From: Rubrivivax sp. SCN 71-131
Lineage (GTDB): Bacteria; Pseudomonadota; Gammaproteobacteria; Burkholderiales; Burkholderiaceae_C
Length of the DNA stretch: 39,726 nucleotides
Direction: 5' to 3'
Assembly: GCA_001724995.1 (NCBI GenBank)
Contig: MEFD01000002.1
Coordinates: 1 to 39,726 of the forward strand
In this document: positions 20,171 to 28,519 of the stretch, piece by piece
Numbering within the stretch: position 1 is the stretch's first letter
How the letters are laid out: each line of letters opens with the position of its first letter
Made by a program: the position numbers and the translations under genes
The notes under the pieces: generated by a model
Seen by the model: the letters and a program-made list of their open reading frames with translations, nothing else
What the model was told of the DNA's origin: nothing
Database searches by the model: none

Positions 20171-20894
20171 ATGAAGATCCTCGTTCTCGGCGCCGGCGCG
20201 ATCGGCGGCTATTTCGGCGGTCGGCCCGCAGACGACGGTGCTGCCGCTGCTCAACGGCGTTGCGCACATCGAGCGGCTGCAGGCCGCCTTCGGGCTCGCG
20301 CGCGTGGCCGGCGGCAGCTGCCAGATCCCGGCCACGCTCACGGCCGAGGGCACCGTCGTGCAGCTCGCCGACTTCCACCGCATCGTCTTCGGCCTGCTGC
20401 CGCAGACCGCGCCGCAGGGCTTGGCGAAGCTGCAGGCGCTGCTTGCGCTCTACCGGCGCACCCCGGTGGGCGTGGAGCTGGCGCCGGACATCATGCTGGC
20501 GATGTGGGAGAAGTTCGCAGGCCTCGCGACTCTCGCGGCCATGACCTGCCTGATGCGCGGCGCGGTCTGCGACATCCTCACCACCGACGAAGGGGCGGCC
20601 CTGCTGGAAGAGACCTATGTCGCCTGCAGCGCCGTCGCCCGGGCCGAGTACCAGGCGCCGCGCGAGGCGGTGATGGCGCACTTCAAGGCCATGTTCTCCG
20701 ACCGCAGCTCCGCGGTCACGGCCTCGATGCTGCGCGACCTCGAAGGCGGCGGGCGCACCGAGGCCGCGCACATCGTCGGCGACATGCTCGCCCGCGCGCG
20801 CGCCGCGGACATCGACCCCGGGCCCTTGCGGCATGCGTGGTGCCATCTGCAGACGGCCGAGAACCGACGGCTGCGCGAGGGTGCACAAACCTGA
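20171..20894 (+). pseudogene. Ketopantoate reductase family gene, internal deletion and frameshift
   Basis: An AAGGAG site and ATG 20171 start a normal PanE/ApbA N-terminus, MKILVLGAGAIGGYFGG (NADPH-binding GxGxxG). Right after it the sequence jumps to VGPQTTVLPLLNGVAHIERL, which in intact relatives lies roughly 80 residues further on, and this is in another frame (20220 onward). From there the C-terminal part is continuous to 20894, including CQIPATL, KFAGLATLAAMTCLMRGAV and PSMLRD-like helices (SMLRDLEGGGRTEAAHIVGD). The missing piece is the rest of the Rossmann domain. A real deletion or an assembly error could explain it; the product cannot be a working reductase. Confidence 0.85.
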
Positions 20895-20942
20895 GTCGCG
20901 CCATCTTGACGCTTCGGCGCCAGGAGCGGTGGTGACGCCGCC

Positions 20943-22181
20943 TCACGCCGCCAGCAGGTCCAGCAGCGTGCGCGCGACGACCTTGGTCGCGCGGCGCAGG
21001 TCTTCGAGCACGATGTGCTCGTCGGCGCGCTTGGCGTTGGACTCGAGCACGGTGCGCGGGCCCGCGCCGTAGATCACCGCCGGGATGCCGCGCTCGGCGA
21101 AGAGCCGCGCATCGGTGTAGAGCGGCGTGCCGCAGGCCTCGACCGTCTCGCCGAAGAGCGCGCTCGCGTGCCGCGTCAGCGCGTCGACGAGCGGCGCGTT
21201 GCCCGGCAGCGGCCGCATCGCGTGCGCCAGCAGCAGGCGCCTGATCTCGACGCGGGCGCCGGGAAGCGTCGCCACCGCGGCCTCGATCATCCGGCGCAGC
21301 GCGGCCTCGATCTGCGCCGGATCCTCCTCGGGGATCATGCGCCGGTCGATCTTCAGCACGACCTTGCCCGGAACGACGTTGGTGTTGGTGCCGCCGGCGA
21401 TCTGCCCGACGTTGATGTAGCCGTGGTTGATGCCCTTGACGGCGCTGCGGTGGTCGCGCAGGCGCTCGTTCTCCGCGTAGAGCGCCGCCAGCACGCGCGT
21501 GGCCGCCTGCAGCGCGTCGACCGCGGTCTCGGGCACCGCGGCGTGGCCCATCCTGCCGTGCACCGTGGCCTCGAGCTGCAGGCAGCCGTTGTGCGCCGTC
21601 ACCACCTGGTAGCTGAAGCCCGCGGCGATCTCGAGGTCGGGCCGGGTCAGCCCTTGCTCCAGCAGCCAGCCCGGACCGAGAAGGCCGCCGAACTCCTCGT
21701 CGTAGGTGAAGAGCAGGTCGATGCCTCCCACGAGCGGCACGCCCGCGGCCTCGAGCGCGCGCGTGGCGAAGGTGAAGGTCGTGAAGTCGGACTTGCTCAC
21801 CGCCGCGGCGCGGCCGTAGAGCCTGCCGTCCTCGATCTGCCCGCCGTAGGGGTCGTGCGTCCAGCCTTCGCCCGGGGGCACGACGTCGCCGTGCGCGTTC
21901 AGCGCGACGATGCGCCCCCCGCCACCGTAGCGGCGCTGCACGACGAGGTTGGTCAGCGACTGCAGGCCGTAGTCGTGCACGAGCGCCGCCGGCACCTCGT
22001 GCGCGACGGCGTCGAAGCCCCAGGCGGCCAGCAGTTCGCGCGTCTTCAGCGCGTGCGGCGTGTTGTTCCCCGGCGGCGTGTCGGTGGGCACGCGCACCAG
22101 CGCCTGCAGCAGGCGCACCTGCTCGTCGAAGTGGGCGTCGACGAAGGCGTCGAGGGCGGCGTAGCGGTCCGGCTTGCTCAT
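20943..22181 (-). CDS. M20-family metallohydrolase (ArgE/DapE-like)
   Basis: The 412-residue protein is an M20 peptidase/deacylase: metal-binding NAHGDVVPPGEGWTHDPYGG, the usual Asp region varied to GRAAAVSKSD, the catalytic Glu-Glu in LFTYDEEFGG, a dimerisation domain with HGRMGHAAVPETAVDALQAA, and a C-terminal part ending KRADEHIVLEDL. Its ATG overlaps the stop of the UraD-AllC gene (ATGA), so it belongs to the purine-degradation operon. It could act on an N-carbamoyl or N-acyl product of that route, or on an unrelated amide. The substrate is not visible in the sequence. Confidence 0.85.
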   Translation of the reverse strand: MSKPDRYAALDAFVDAHFDEQVRLLQALVRVPTDTPPGNNTPHALKTRELLAAWGFDAVAHEVPAALVHDYGLQSLTNLVVQRRYGGGGRIVALNAHGDVVPPGEGWTHDPYGGQIEDGRLYGRAAAVSKSDFTTFTFATRALEAAGVPLVGGIDLLFTYDEEFGGLLGPGWLLEQGLTRPDLEIAAGFSYQVVTAHNGCLQLEATVHGRMGHAAVPETAVDALQAATRVLAALYAENERLRDHRSAVKGINHGYINVGQIAGGTNTNVVPGKVVLKIDRRMIPEEDPAQIEAALRRMIEAAVATLPGARVEIRRLLLAHAMRPLPGNAPLVDALTRHASALFGETVEACGTPLYTDARLFAERGIPAVIYGAGPRTVLESNAKRADEHIVLEDLRRATKVVARTLLDLLAA

Positions 22182-23962
22182 GGCATCTCCGTGGCCAGTT
22201 GGTCGATCAGGCGCTGCATCGCCTGCACCGCCAGCTCCGTGTCGTGGCTGGTGCTGGACTCCAGCGGGTTGTGGCTGATGCCGGCGTTCTCGCCGCGCAC
22301 GAAGAGCATGGCCTGCGGCAGCCGCGCGTGCATCTTCATTGCGTCGTGGCCGGCGCCGCTGGGCATGCGATGCAGCGGCAGGCCGAGCTGCTGCACCGCC
22401 TGCTCCCAGCGCGCCTGCCAGGCCGGGTCGCTCGGCGCGGCGGGCACGCGCATCGTCTCATCGACGCGATGGCTCACGCCGCGGCGCGCGCAGAGGGCGT
22501 CGAGCTCGGCGAGCACGTCGCGCAGGCAGGCGTCGCGCACCGCGTCGGTCGTCGCGCGGATGTCCAGGCTGAAGCGGCAGCGCCCGGGGACGACGTTGGT
22601 CGAGGCGCCGGGCACCTCCAGCATGCCCACGGTGGCGACGAGATCGGGTGCGGCAGCACCGCGGCGCTCCATGAAGAGCACGAGCTCGGCGGCCGCCGCG
22701 GCAGCGTCGCGGCGCTGGCCCATCGGCGTCGTTCCGGCGTGGCTGGCCATGCCGACGATCTCGCCCTGGAAACGCGCGCCGCCGTTGATCGAGGTGACGA
22801 TGCCGAGCGGCAGGTCCAGCGCGTTGAGCACCGGCCCCTGCTCGATGTGCACCTCGATGAAGCCGAGGTAGCGCGAGGGATCGCGCGCGAGCCTGCCGAT
22901 GTCGGCGACGCAGAGGCCGGCATGCTCCATCGCCGCGCGCATCGTGATGCCGTCGGCGTCCTGCTGCTCGAGCCAGGCCGGGTCGAACTCGCCGACGAGC
23001 GCGCCCGAGCCGAGGAAGGTGGCCTTGTAGCGCTGGCCCTCCTCTTCGGCGAAGCCGATGACCTCGATGCCGAAGGGCAGCCGCCGCCCGGCGCGCGCGA
23101 GCTCGCGCACGCAGGCCATGGCCACCAGGATGCCCAGGCGCCCGTCGTACTTGCCGGCATTGCGCACGGTGTCGTAGTGGCTGCCGGTCATCAAGCGCCT
23201 CGCGTCGCGGTCCTGGCCGTGATAGACGCCGACGACGTTGCCGACGGCGTCGATCCCGACCTCGTCGAAGCCGCATTCGGCGCGCATCCAGTGCGCCAGG
23301 CGCTGCGCGACGGCACGGTGCGCGTCGCTCAGGTAGGTGACGGTGAGCTCACCACGCTCGGACCAGGGCGGCTCGCTGTGCGCGGCCAGCTGCTCGGCCC
23401 AGTCCCAGACCTGGTTGCCGAGCGCGGGCGCCTCGCCGAATTTCTCGGCCAGGCGGATCTCGGCGATGCGGTGGATGTTGCGCAGCGCCTCGGCGAACTC
23501 GAAGTCGGGCGGGTTGCAGAGGCGTCGCTCGAAGGCGGCGATGATCTGCTGCCGGCTCAGGCCCTCCCCGCGCGGCCCGCGCACGGCGAGGATGAAGGGG
23601 AAGCCGAAGCGCGCGTTGTACGCGGCGTTGAGCTGCTGGATGCGCGCGAACTCCCCGGGCGTGCACTGCGCGAGGCCCGCCCTGCCCTGCTCGTGCGTCG
23701 ACTCGGCGGTCAGCGTGCCGGCGACCATCGCCTTGCCGGCGAGCTCCGGATGCGCGCGGATGAGCGCGAGCTGCGCCTCGCGACCGCCCTCGCGCACCGC
23801 CGTCACCAGCGCATGCTTCAGCGCCGCCAGCGTGGAAAACGGGCGCGCCTCCCAGGCCTTGGCCGCGATCCAGGGCGAGTGCTCGTAGGTGCCCTCCAGC
23901 AGCGCGGTGAAGGCCTCGCGCGTGGCGGCGCCGAGCTGTTGCAGCGTGAGCGGGGCAGGCAT
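22178..23962 (-). CDS. Bifunctional OHCU decarboxylase / allantoate amidohydrolase fusion
   Basis: Residues about 1-165 match UraD, which decarboxylates OHCU to (S)-allantoin: EGTYEHSPWIAAKAW, IRAHPELAGKAMVAG, FGFPFILAVRG. Residues about 180-594 match allantoate amidohydrolase (M20 family): GSHYDTVRNAGKYDGRLGI, GFAEEEGQRYKATFLGS, EVHIEQGPVL, GMASHAGTTPMGQR and SHNPLESSTSHDTELAV hold the metal ligands. Such fusions are known in annotated proteobacteria. One polypeptide thus covers steps before and after allantoinase, which is the gene directly upstream (2-bp gap). ATG 23962 fits the UraD start. Confidence 0.93.
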   Translation of the reverse strand: MPAPLTLQQLGAATREAFTALLEGTYEHSPWIAAKAWEARPFSTLAALKHALVTAVREGGREAQLALIRAHPELAGKAMVAGTLTAESTHEQGRAGLAQCTPGEFARIQQLNAAYNARFGFPFILAVRGPRGEGLSRQQIIAAFERRLCNPPDFEFAEALRNIHRIAEIRLAEKFGEAPALGNQVWDWAEQLAAHSEPPWSERGELTVTYLSDAHRAVAQRLAHWMRAECGFDEVGIDAVGNVVGVYHGQDRDARRLMTGSHYDTVRNAGKYDGRLGILVAMACVRELARAGRRLPFGIEVIGFAEEEGQRYKATFLGSGALVGEFDPAWLEQQDADGITMRAAMEHAGLCVADIGRLARDPSRYLGFIEVHIEQGPVLNALDLPLGIVTSINGGARFQGEIVGMASHAGTTPMGQRRDAAAAAAELVLFMERRGAAAPDLVATVGMLEVPGASTNVVPGRCRFSLDIRATTDAVRDACLRDVLAELDALCARRGVSHRVDETMRVPAAPSDPAWQARWEQAVQQLGLPLHRMPSGAGHDAMKMHARLPQAMLFVRGENAGISHNPLESSTSHDTELAVQAMQRLIDQLATEMP

Positions 23963-23964
23963 GG

Positions 23965-24978
23965 TCACTCCCAGATGAAGGCGGTCTGCGCGTCGAAGGG
24001 ATGCGCCTGCTTCCAGTGGCGCGCGATGTCGACGCGGCGCGCGATCCACACGCGCTCGTGCGACTGCACGTGGTCGAGGAAGCGCTGCAGTGCGCGCATG
24101 CGTCCGGGCCGCCCGAGCAGCCGGCCATGCATGCCGATGCTCATCATCGCCGGGCGCTCCTCGCCCTCGGCGTACATGAGGTCGAAGGCGTCCTTGAGGT
24201 ACTGCAGGAAGGGCTCGCCGTGGCTGAAGCCCTGCGGCAGCGCGAAGCGCATGTCGTTGCAGTCCAGCGTGTAGGGCACGACGAGGTGCGGCTGCAGGCC
24301 GCCGTCGCTCCTGCGCACCTGCAGCCAGAAGGGCAGGTCGTCGCCGTAGTAGTCGCTGTCGTACTCGAAGCCGCCGTAGTCCGCCACCAGCCGCCGCGTG
24401 TTGGGGCTGTCGCGGCCGGTGTACCAGCCTGCGCCGTGCAGCCGGCGGCCGGCGTCGCCGGTCAGGCGCGCGATGGCCTCCATGCTGCGCGCCAGGTGCT
24501 CGCGCTCGAGAGCTTCGTCGAGGCCCTGGTAGTGGATCCAGCGCCAGCCGTGCGAGGCGATCTCGTGCCCGAGCTCGACGAAGGCGGCCGTCACCTCGGG
24601 GCTGCGCTGCAGCGCCATGCCGACGCCGAAGACGGTCAGCGGCAGGCCGCGGCGCTCGAACTCGCGCAGCAGCCGCCACACGCCCACGCGCGAGCCGTAC
24701 TCGTAGATGCCCTCCATGCTCAGGTGCCGCGCCGGATAGGCGGCGGGGTTGAACATCTCGGAGAGGAACTGCTCGCTGCCGGCGTCGCCGTGCAGCACGC
24801 TGTTCTCGCCGCCCTCCTCGAAGTTGAGGACGAACTGCAGCGCCACGCGCGCATCGCCCGGCCAGCGCGCGTGCGGCGGCCTGCGGCCGTAGCCGCGCAG
24901 GTCGCGCGGGTAGCGCGGGGGCCGTGGGTCAGGGGCGGCGCCTCGCGGCGTGCCGTCCGCGGGGGAAGGCTCGGTCAT
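23965..24978 (-). CDS. puuE: Allantoinase PuuE (polysaccharide deacetylase family)
   Basis: PuuE opens allantoin to allantoate by a metal-dependent NodB-like fold, unrelated to the classical amidohydrolase allantoinase. The 337-residue protein contains YPRDLRGYGRRPPHARWPG, LQFVLNFEEGGENSVLHGD, GHEIASHGWRWIHYQ and YTGRDSPNTRRLVADYGGF, all typical of PuuE. It overlaps the gntR stop by four bases (ATGA) and precedes the UraD-AllC fusion, so the operon order is gntR-puuE-uraD/allC-M20. Confidence 0.94.
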   Translation of the reverse strand: MTEPSPADGTPRGAAPDPRPPRYPRDLRGYGRRPPHARWPGDARVALQFVLNFEEGGENSVLHGDAGSEQFLSEMFNPAAYPARHLSMEGIYEYGSRVGVWRLLREFERRGLPLTVFGVGMALQRSPEVTAAFVELGHEIASHGWRWIHYQGLDEALEREHLARSMEAIARLTGDAGRRLHGAGWYTGRDSPNTRRLVADYGGFEYDSDYYGDDLPFWLQVRRSDGGLQPHLVVPYTLDCNDMRFALPQGFSHGEPFLQYLKDAFDLMYAEGEERPAMMSIGMHGRLLGRPGRMRALQRFLDHVQSHERVWIARRVDIARHWKQAHPFDAQTAFIWE

Positions 24979-25709
24979 GGCTTGGCTCCCGTGGGCTTGA
25001 GCACCGAGGCCAGGTCCGGCGTGCGCGGATCCAGCCGGAGGTTGCGCTCCACGCTCGTGATGTGGCGCTCCATCAGCCGCGCCGCGGCGCGGCCGTCGCG
25101 CTGCTCGAGCGCGTGCACGATCTGCACGTGCTCGGCCTGCGAGTGGTCGGCCGAGTGGCCCGACTGGTACATCAGCGCGATCAGTTGGGAGCGCGAGAGC
25201 AGGTCGGCGACGAGCTGCGCCAGCACCTCGTTGCCCAGCAGCCGCGCGAGCACGACGTGGAAGTCGGCCAGCAGCCGCGTGCGCCCGCTCACGTCCTCGC
25301 GCGCCACCGCGTGGCGCTCGTCGCGCAGGTGCGCGCGCAGTTGCGCGAGCTGCACGTCGGTGACGGCGCGGGCGAGCCGGCGCACGATGCCGCCCTCGAG
25401 CAGGCGCCGCACCTCGAAGACCTGGCGCGCCTCGTCGATGCTCGGCATCGCGACGAAGGCGCCGCGCGCGGGCTCGAGCGTCACCAGGCGATCGCGGCTC
25501 AGGCGGTTCAGCGCCTGGCGCACAACGGTGCGCGAGACCGAGAAGACGTCGGCGATCTGCTGCTCGACGAGCTTGGTGCCGGGCATCAGCCGGCGCTCGA
25601 CGATCGCGGTCGTCACCGCATCGACGATGCGGTCGGTGAGGCTCGCGGCGGCAGGGCCGCCCGCGGGCGCGTCGACGGCGCGCAGGGGCGCGATGGATGG
25701 GCGGGCCAC
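24975..25709 (-). CDS. GntR-family regulator (FadR/FCD subfamily) of the purine cluster
   Basis: The N-terminal winged helix (LTDRIVDAVTTAIVERRLMPGTKLVEQQIADVFSVSRTVVRQALNRLSRDRLV) is followed by an all-helical FCD effector domain with ADFHVVLARLLGN and the metal/effector His candidates in EHVQIVHALEQRD and MERHITS. GTG 25709 is my preferred start (244 aa). A GTG at 25748 would extend it by 13 residues, but that codon lies in the GTGTATACAC palindrome, more likely the operator. It is divergent from puuD and heads the puuE operon, so urate or allantoin derivatives are likely effectors. Confidence 0.9.
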   Translation of the reverse strand: MARPSIAPLRAVDAPAGGPAAASLTDRIVDAVTTAIVERRLMPGTKLVEQQIADVFSVSRTVVRQALNRLSRDRLVTLEPARGAFVAMPSIDEARQVFEVRRLLEGGIVRRLARAVTDVQLAQLRAHLRDERHAVAREDVSGRTRLLADFHVVLARLLGNEVLAQLVADLLSRSQLIALMYQSGHSADHSQAEHVQIVHALEQRDGRAAARLMERHITSVERNLRLDPRTPDLASVLKPTGAKP

Positions 25710-25738
25710 GATTCGGGTAGGATGAATTCGATACAAAA

Positions 25739-25748
25739 GTGTATACAC
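25739..25748. promoter_or_regulatory. Candidate GntR operator GTGTATACAC between gntR and puuD
   Basis: A perfect 10-bp palindrome with the GT-N-AC core typical of FadR-type GntR operators ends two bases before the puuD ATG. The layout suits control of both divergent genes, including autoregulation. It is a prediction from symmetry and position. Confidence 0.6.
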
Positions 25749-25750
25749 CG

Positions 25751-26974
25751 ATGGAAGCCTATCTGCTCGACTGGGCCAACCTGCTGCTGCGCTGGGCGCA
25801 CATCATCACCGCGATCGCGTGGATCGGCTCCTCGTTCTACTTCGTTCTGCTCGACAACAGCCTCACCGCCCCCGAGCACGAGGACCTGAAGCAAAAAGGC
25901 GTCGACGGCGAGATGTGGGCCGTGCACGGCGGCGGCTTCTACCACGCCAACAAGTACATGGTGGCGCCGCGCTGGCGGCCGCTGCCGCAGAACCTGCACT
26001 GGTCGTTCTGGGAGAGCTATTCGACCTGGCTCACCGGCTTCGGCCTGTTCACGGTGCTCTACCTGTTCAACGCCGGCAGCTTTCTCGTCGACAAGAGCGT
26101 CTACGACTGGTCGCCGGGTGCGGCGATCGCGGCCTCGCTCGGCTTCCTCGCCGTCTGCTGGGTGGTCTACGACCTCATCTGCCGCACGCTCGGGCAGCGC
26201 AAGAACGGCGACCTCGTCGTCGGCATCTGCGTCTTCGTGCTGGTGATCTTCGCATCGTGGCTTGCCTGCAGGCTCTTCGCCGGGCGCGCGGCCTTCCTGC
26301 TCGTGGGCGCAATGCTGGCGACGACGATGAGCGCCAACGTCTTCTTCTGGATCATCCCGGGGCAGCGCAAGGTCGTCGCTCAGCTCAGGGCGGGGCAGCC
26401 GCCCGACCCCATCCACGGCCGGCGCGGCAAGCAGCGCAGCGTGCACAACACCTATTTCACGCTGCCGGTGCTGGTCGCGATGCTCTCCAACCACTACGGC
26501 TGGCTCTACCAGGGTCCGAACAACTGGATCGTGCTCGTGCTGCTGATGCTGGCGGGCGCGCTCATCCGCCACAGCTTCGTCGCGCGCCACAAGGCGCACG
26601 TGCTGGGCCGGCGCACGCCCTGGGAACACGCGCTGCTGGGAACGCTGGTGCTGGTCGCGCTCGCCGCCTGGCTGGCGCCCGCGCCGCCGAGCGCCGAGGA
26701 GCGCGCTGCCGCCGCGGCGGCTGCCGTGCGGCCGGTGAGCTACGCCGAGGTGCGCGCCGTCGTCGACGCACGCTGCCTGATGTGCCACGGGCCGGCGCTG
26801 CAGCAGAAGAACGTCGACCTGCGCGACGCCGCCGGCCTGGCGAAGAACGCGCAAATGGTCTACCAGCAGGTCGCCGTGCTGAAGCTGATGCCGCTGAGCA
26901 ACGCCACGCAGATGACCGAGCCCGAGCGCGCGCTGATCAAGCGCTGGTACGAGGCCGGGGCGCCGCTCCAGTAG
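25751..26974 (+). CDS. puuD: Membrane urate oxidase PuuD with C-terminal cytochrome c domain
   Basis: This family oxidises urate to 5-hydroxyisourate in the membrane and passes electrons to a fused cytochrome c. The N-terminal part begins MEAYLLDWANLLLRWAHIITAIAWIGSSFYF and has about eight hydrophobic segments (for example IAASLGFLAVCWVVYDLI, IVLVLLMLAGALIRH). The C-terminal domain has heme motif C342-L-M-C345-H346 and a probable Met ligand in LKLMPLSNATQM. 407 aa from ATG 25751 is normal. It is divergent from gntR. Hydroxyisourate hydrolase is not seen in the window. Confidence 0.95.
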   Translation: MEAYLLDWANLLLRWAHIITAIAWIGSSFYFVLLDNSLTAPEHEDLKQKGVDGEMWAVHGGGFYHANKYMVAPRWRPLPQNLHWSFWESYSTWLTGFGLFTVLYLFNAGSFLVDKSVYDWSPGAAIAASLGFLAVCWVVYDLICRTLGQRKNGDLVVGICVFVLVIFASWLACRLFAGRAAFLLVGAMLATTMSANVFFWIIPGQRKVVAQLRAGQPPDPIHGRRGKQRSVHNTYFTLPVLVAMLSNHYGWLYQGPNNWIVLVLLMLAGALIRHSFVARHKAHVLGRRTPWEHALLGTLVLVALAAWLAPAPPSAEERAAAAAAAVRPVSYAEVRAVVDARCLMCHGPALQQKNVDLRDAAGLAKNAQMVYQQVAVLKLMPLSNATQMTEPERALIKRWYEAGAPLQ

Positions 26975-27017
26975 GCTGCGGTTGGCAGGCGCCAGCGCGC
27001 GCCACGCGGCCGTGCCC

Positions 27018-27728
27018 TCAGTGCTTGGACACCCCCAGCCAGGCGTCGAGCGGCGTCGGGTCCTCGCGCAGCGCCTGGCTCGTGGCGCGGTAGGCGATGC
27101 TGCCGCGGTCCAGCACCAGCGCGTCGTCGGTGACGCCGAGCGCCATGTGCGGGTGCTGCTCGACGACGATCGACGGCAGGCCCTCGTCGCGCGCGACGCG
27201 GCGAATGGCCTGCAACAGTTCGGCGACGATGATCGGTGCCAGGCCTTCGAGCGGTTCATCCAGCAGCAGCAGCCTGGGGTTGAGCACGAGCGCGCGGCCG
27301 AAGGCCAGCATCTGCTGCTCGCCGCCGGACAAGGCGGTGCCCAGGTTGCGCCGGCGCTCCTGCAGACGCGGGAAGAGCTCGAACACGCGCTGCGGGCTCC
27401 AGGGCCCGGGGCGCGCGACGGCGCTCAGGTTCTCCTCGACCGTCAGGGACTTGAAGATGTTGCGCTCCTGCGGCACCCAGCCGATGCCGGCTTCGGCGCG
27501 CTGGTGCACCGCCAGCGTGTGGATCGGCCGGCCGCCCAGGCGCAGGCTGCCGGCGTAGCGCCGCGTGACGCCGACGAGCGTCTCCAGCAAGGTCGTCTTG
27601 CCGGTGCCGTTGCGGCCCAGCAGCGCCAGCGAGCGGCCCGCGGGCAGCGCGAAGCTGACGTCGCTGAGCACCACGGCGTCGCCCCAGCCGCAGCTCAGGC
27701 CTTCGACCTCGAGCAGCGGCTCAGACAT
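27018..27728 (-). CDS. livF: Branched-chain-type ABC transporter ATP-binding protein (LivF)
   Basis: The 236-residue ATPase has Walker A LLGRNGTGKTTLLETLVG, a Q-loop region GWVPQERNIF, signature LSGGEQQMLAFGRAL, Walker B LLLLDEPLEGLAP and switch His in VVEQH. It is LivF-like in length and pattern. It overlaps livG by eight bases. It is the last gene of the minus-strand liv operon and is convergent with puuD, with a 43-bp gap, so it is not a member of the purine operon. Confidence 0.94.
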   Translation of the reverse strand: MSEPLLEVEGLSCGWGDAVVLSDVSFALPAGRSLALLGRNGTGKTTLLETLVGVTRRYAGSLRLGGRPIHTLAVHQRAEAGIGWVPQERNIFKSLTVEENLSAVARPGPWSPQRVFELFPRLQERRRNLGTALSGGEQQMLAFGRALVLNPRLLLLDEPLEGLAPIIVAELLQAIRRVARDEGLPSIVVEQHPHMALGVTDDALVLDRGSIAYRATSQALREDPTPLDAWLGVSKH

Positions 27729-28491
27729 GCGTCAGCTCCGTCTCGCCCAGGTACACGGCCTTGACGCGCGCATCGGCGGCGATCTGCGCGGGCGTGCCCT
27801 CGGTCAGCACGGCGCCGTTGACGAGAACCGTCATCGAGCGCGCGAAACTGAACACCAAGTCCATGTCGTGCTCGATCAGCAGCACGCTCACGTCCTCGGG
27901 CAGGGCCGCCACGGTGTCGAGGATGTCCTGGCGCTCGGCGGCCGGCACGCCGGCGGCCGGCTCGTCGAGCAGCAGCACGCGCGGCTTCATCGCCATCGCG
28001 AGCGCGATCTCGAGCAGCCGCCGCTTGCCGTAGGGCAGTTCGCGCGTCGCCCGCCCCGCCTGCTCGAGCAGGCGGAACTGCTGCAGCAGCGCTTCGCATT
28101 CGGCCGCGATGGCGGCGTCCGCGCCCATCGGCTGCCACCAGCGCCGCGCCGCGCCTTCGCGGCTGGCCACCGCCAGCGCCAGGCTCTGCAGCGGCGTCAG
28201 CGAGGCGAACAACTGGTTGATCTGGAAGGTGCGCACGAGGCCCAGCGCGACACGCTTGTGCGGCGCCAGGTCGGTGATGTCGCGCCCCATCAGGTGCACG
28301 CGGCCCGAGGTCGGCGCCGTGACCCCGGTCAACTGGTTGATGAGCGTCGTCTTGCCCGCGCCGTTGGGACCGATCAACGCGTGGCGCGCACCGCGGGTGA
28401 CGCGCAGGCTCACGTCGCTGGTGGCGACGATGCCGCCGAAGCGCTTGTTCAGCCGCTCCGTGTGCAGGACCACGCTCATGTCCGCGCTCAT
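27721..28491 (-). CDS. livG: Branched-chain-type ABC transporter ATP-binding protein (LivG)
   Basis: This ATPase of about 256 residues has Walker A IGPNGAGKTTLINQLTG, signature variant LPYGKRRLLEIALAM (LSxG replaced by LPYG, common in LivG), Walker B VLLLDEPAAGVP and switch His in LIEHDMDLV. Possible starts are GTG 28497, ATG 28491 and ATG 28479 (MSVVLHTERLNKRFGG); none has a strong ribosome site. It is 28 bp or more from livM and is co-directional with the other liv genes. Confidence 0.94.
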   Translation of the reverse strand: MSADMSVVLHTERLNKRFGGIVATSDVSLRVTRGARHALIGPNGAGKTTLINQLTGVTAPTSGRVHLMGRDITDLAPHKRVALGLVRTFQINQLFASLTPLQSLALAVASREGAARRWWQPMGADAAIAAECEALLQQFRLLEQAGRATRELPYGKRRLLEIALAMAMKPRVLLLDEPAAGVPAAERQDILDTVAALPEDVSVLLIEHDMDLVFSFARSMTVLVNGAVLTEGTPAQIAADARVKAVYLGETELTHV

Positions 28492-28519
28492 GTCCACGCC
28501 CCGCGCGATTCCGGCCGGC

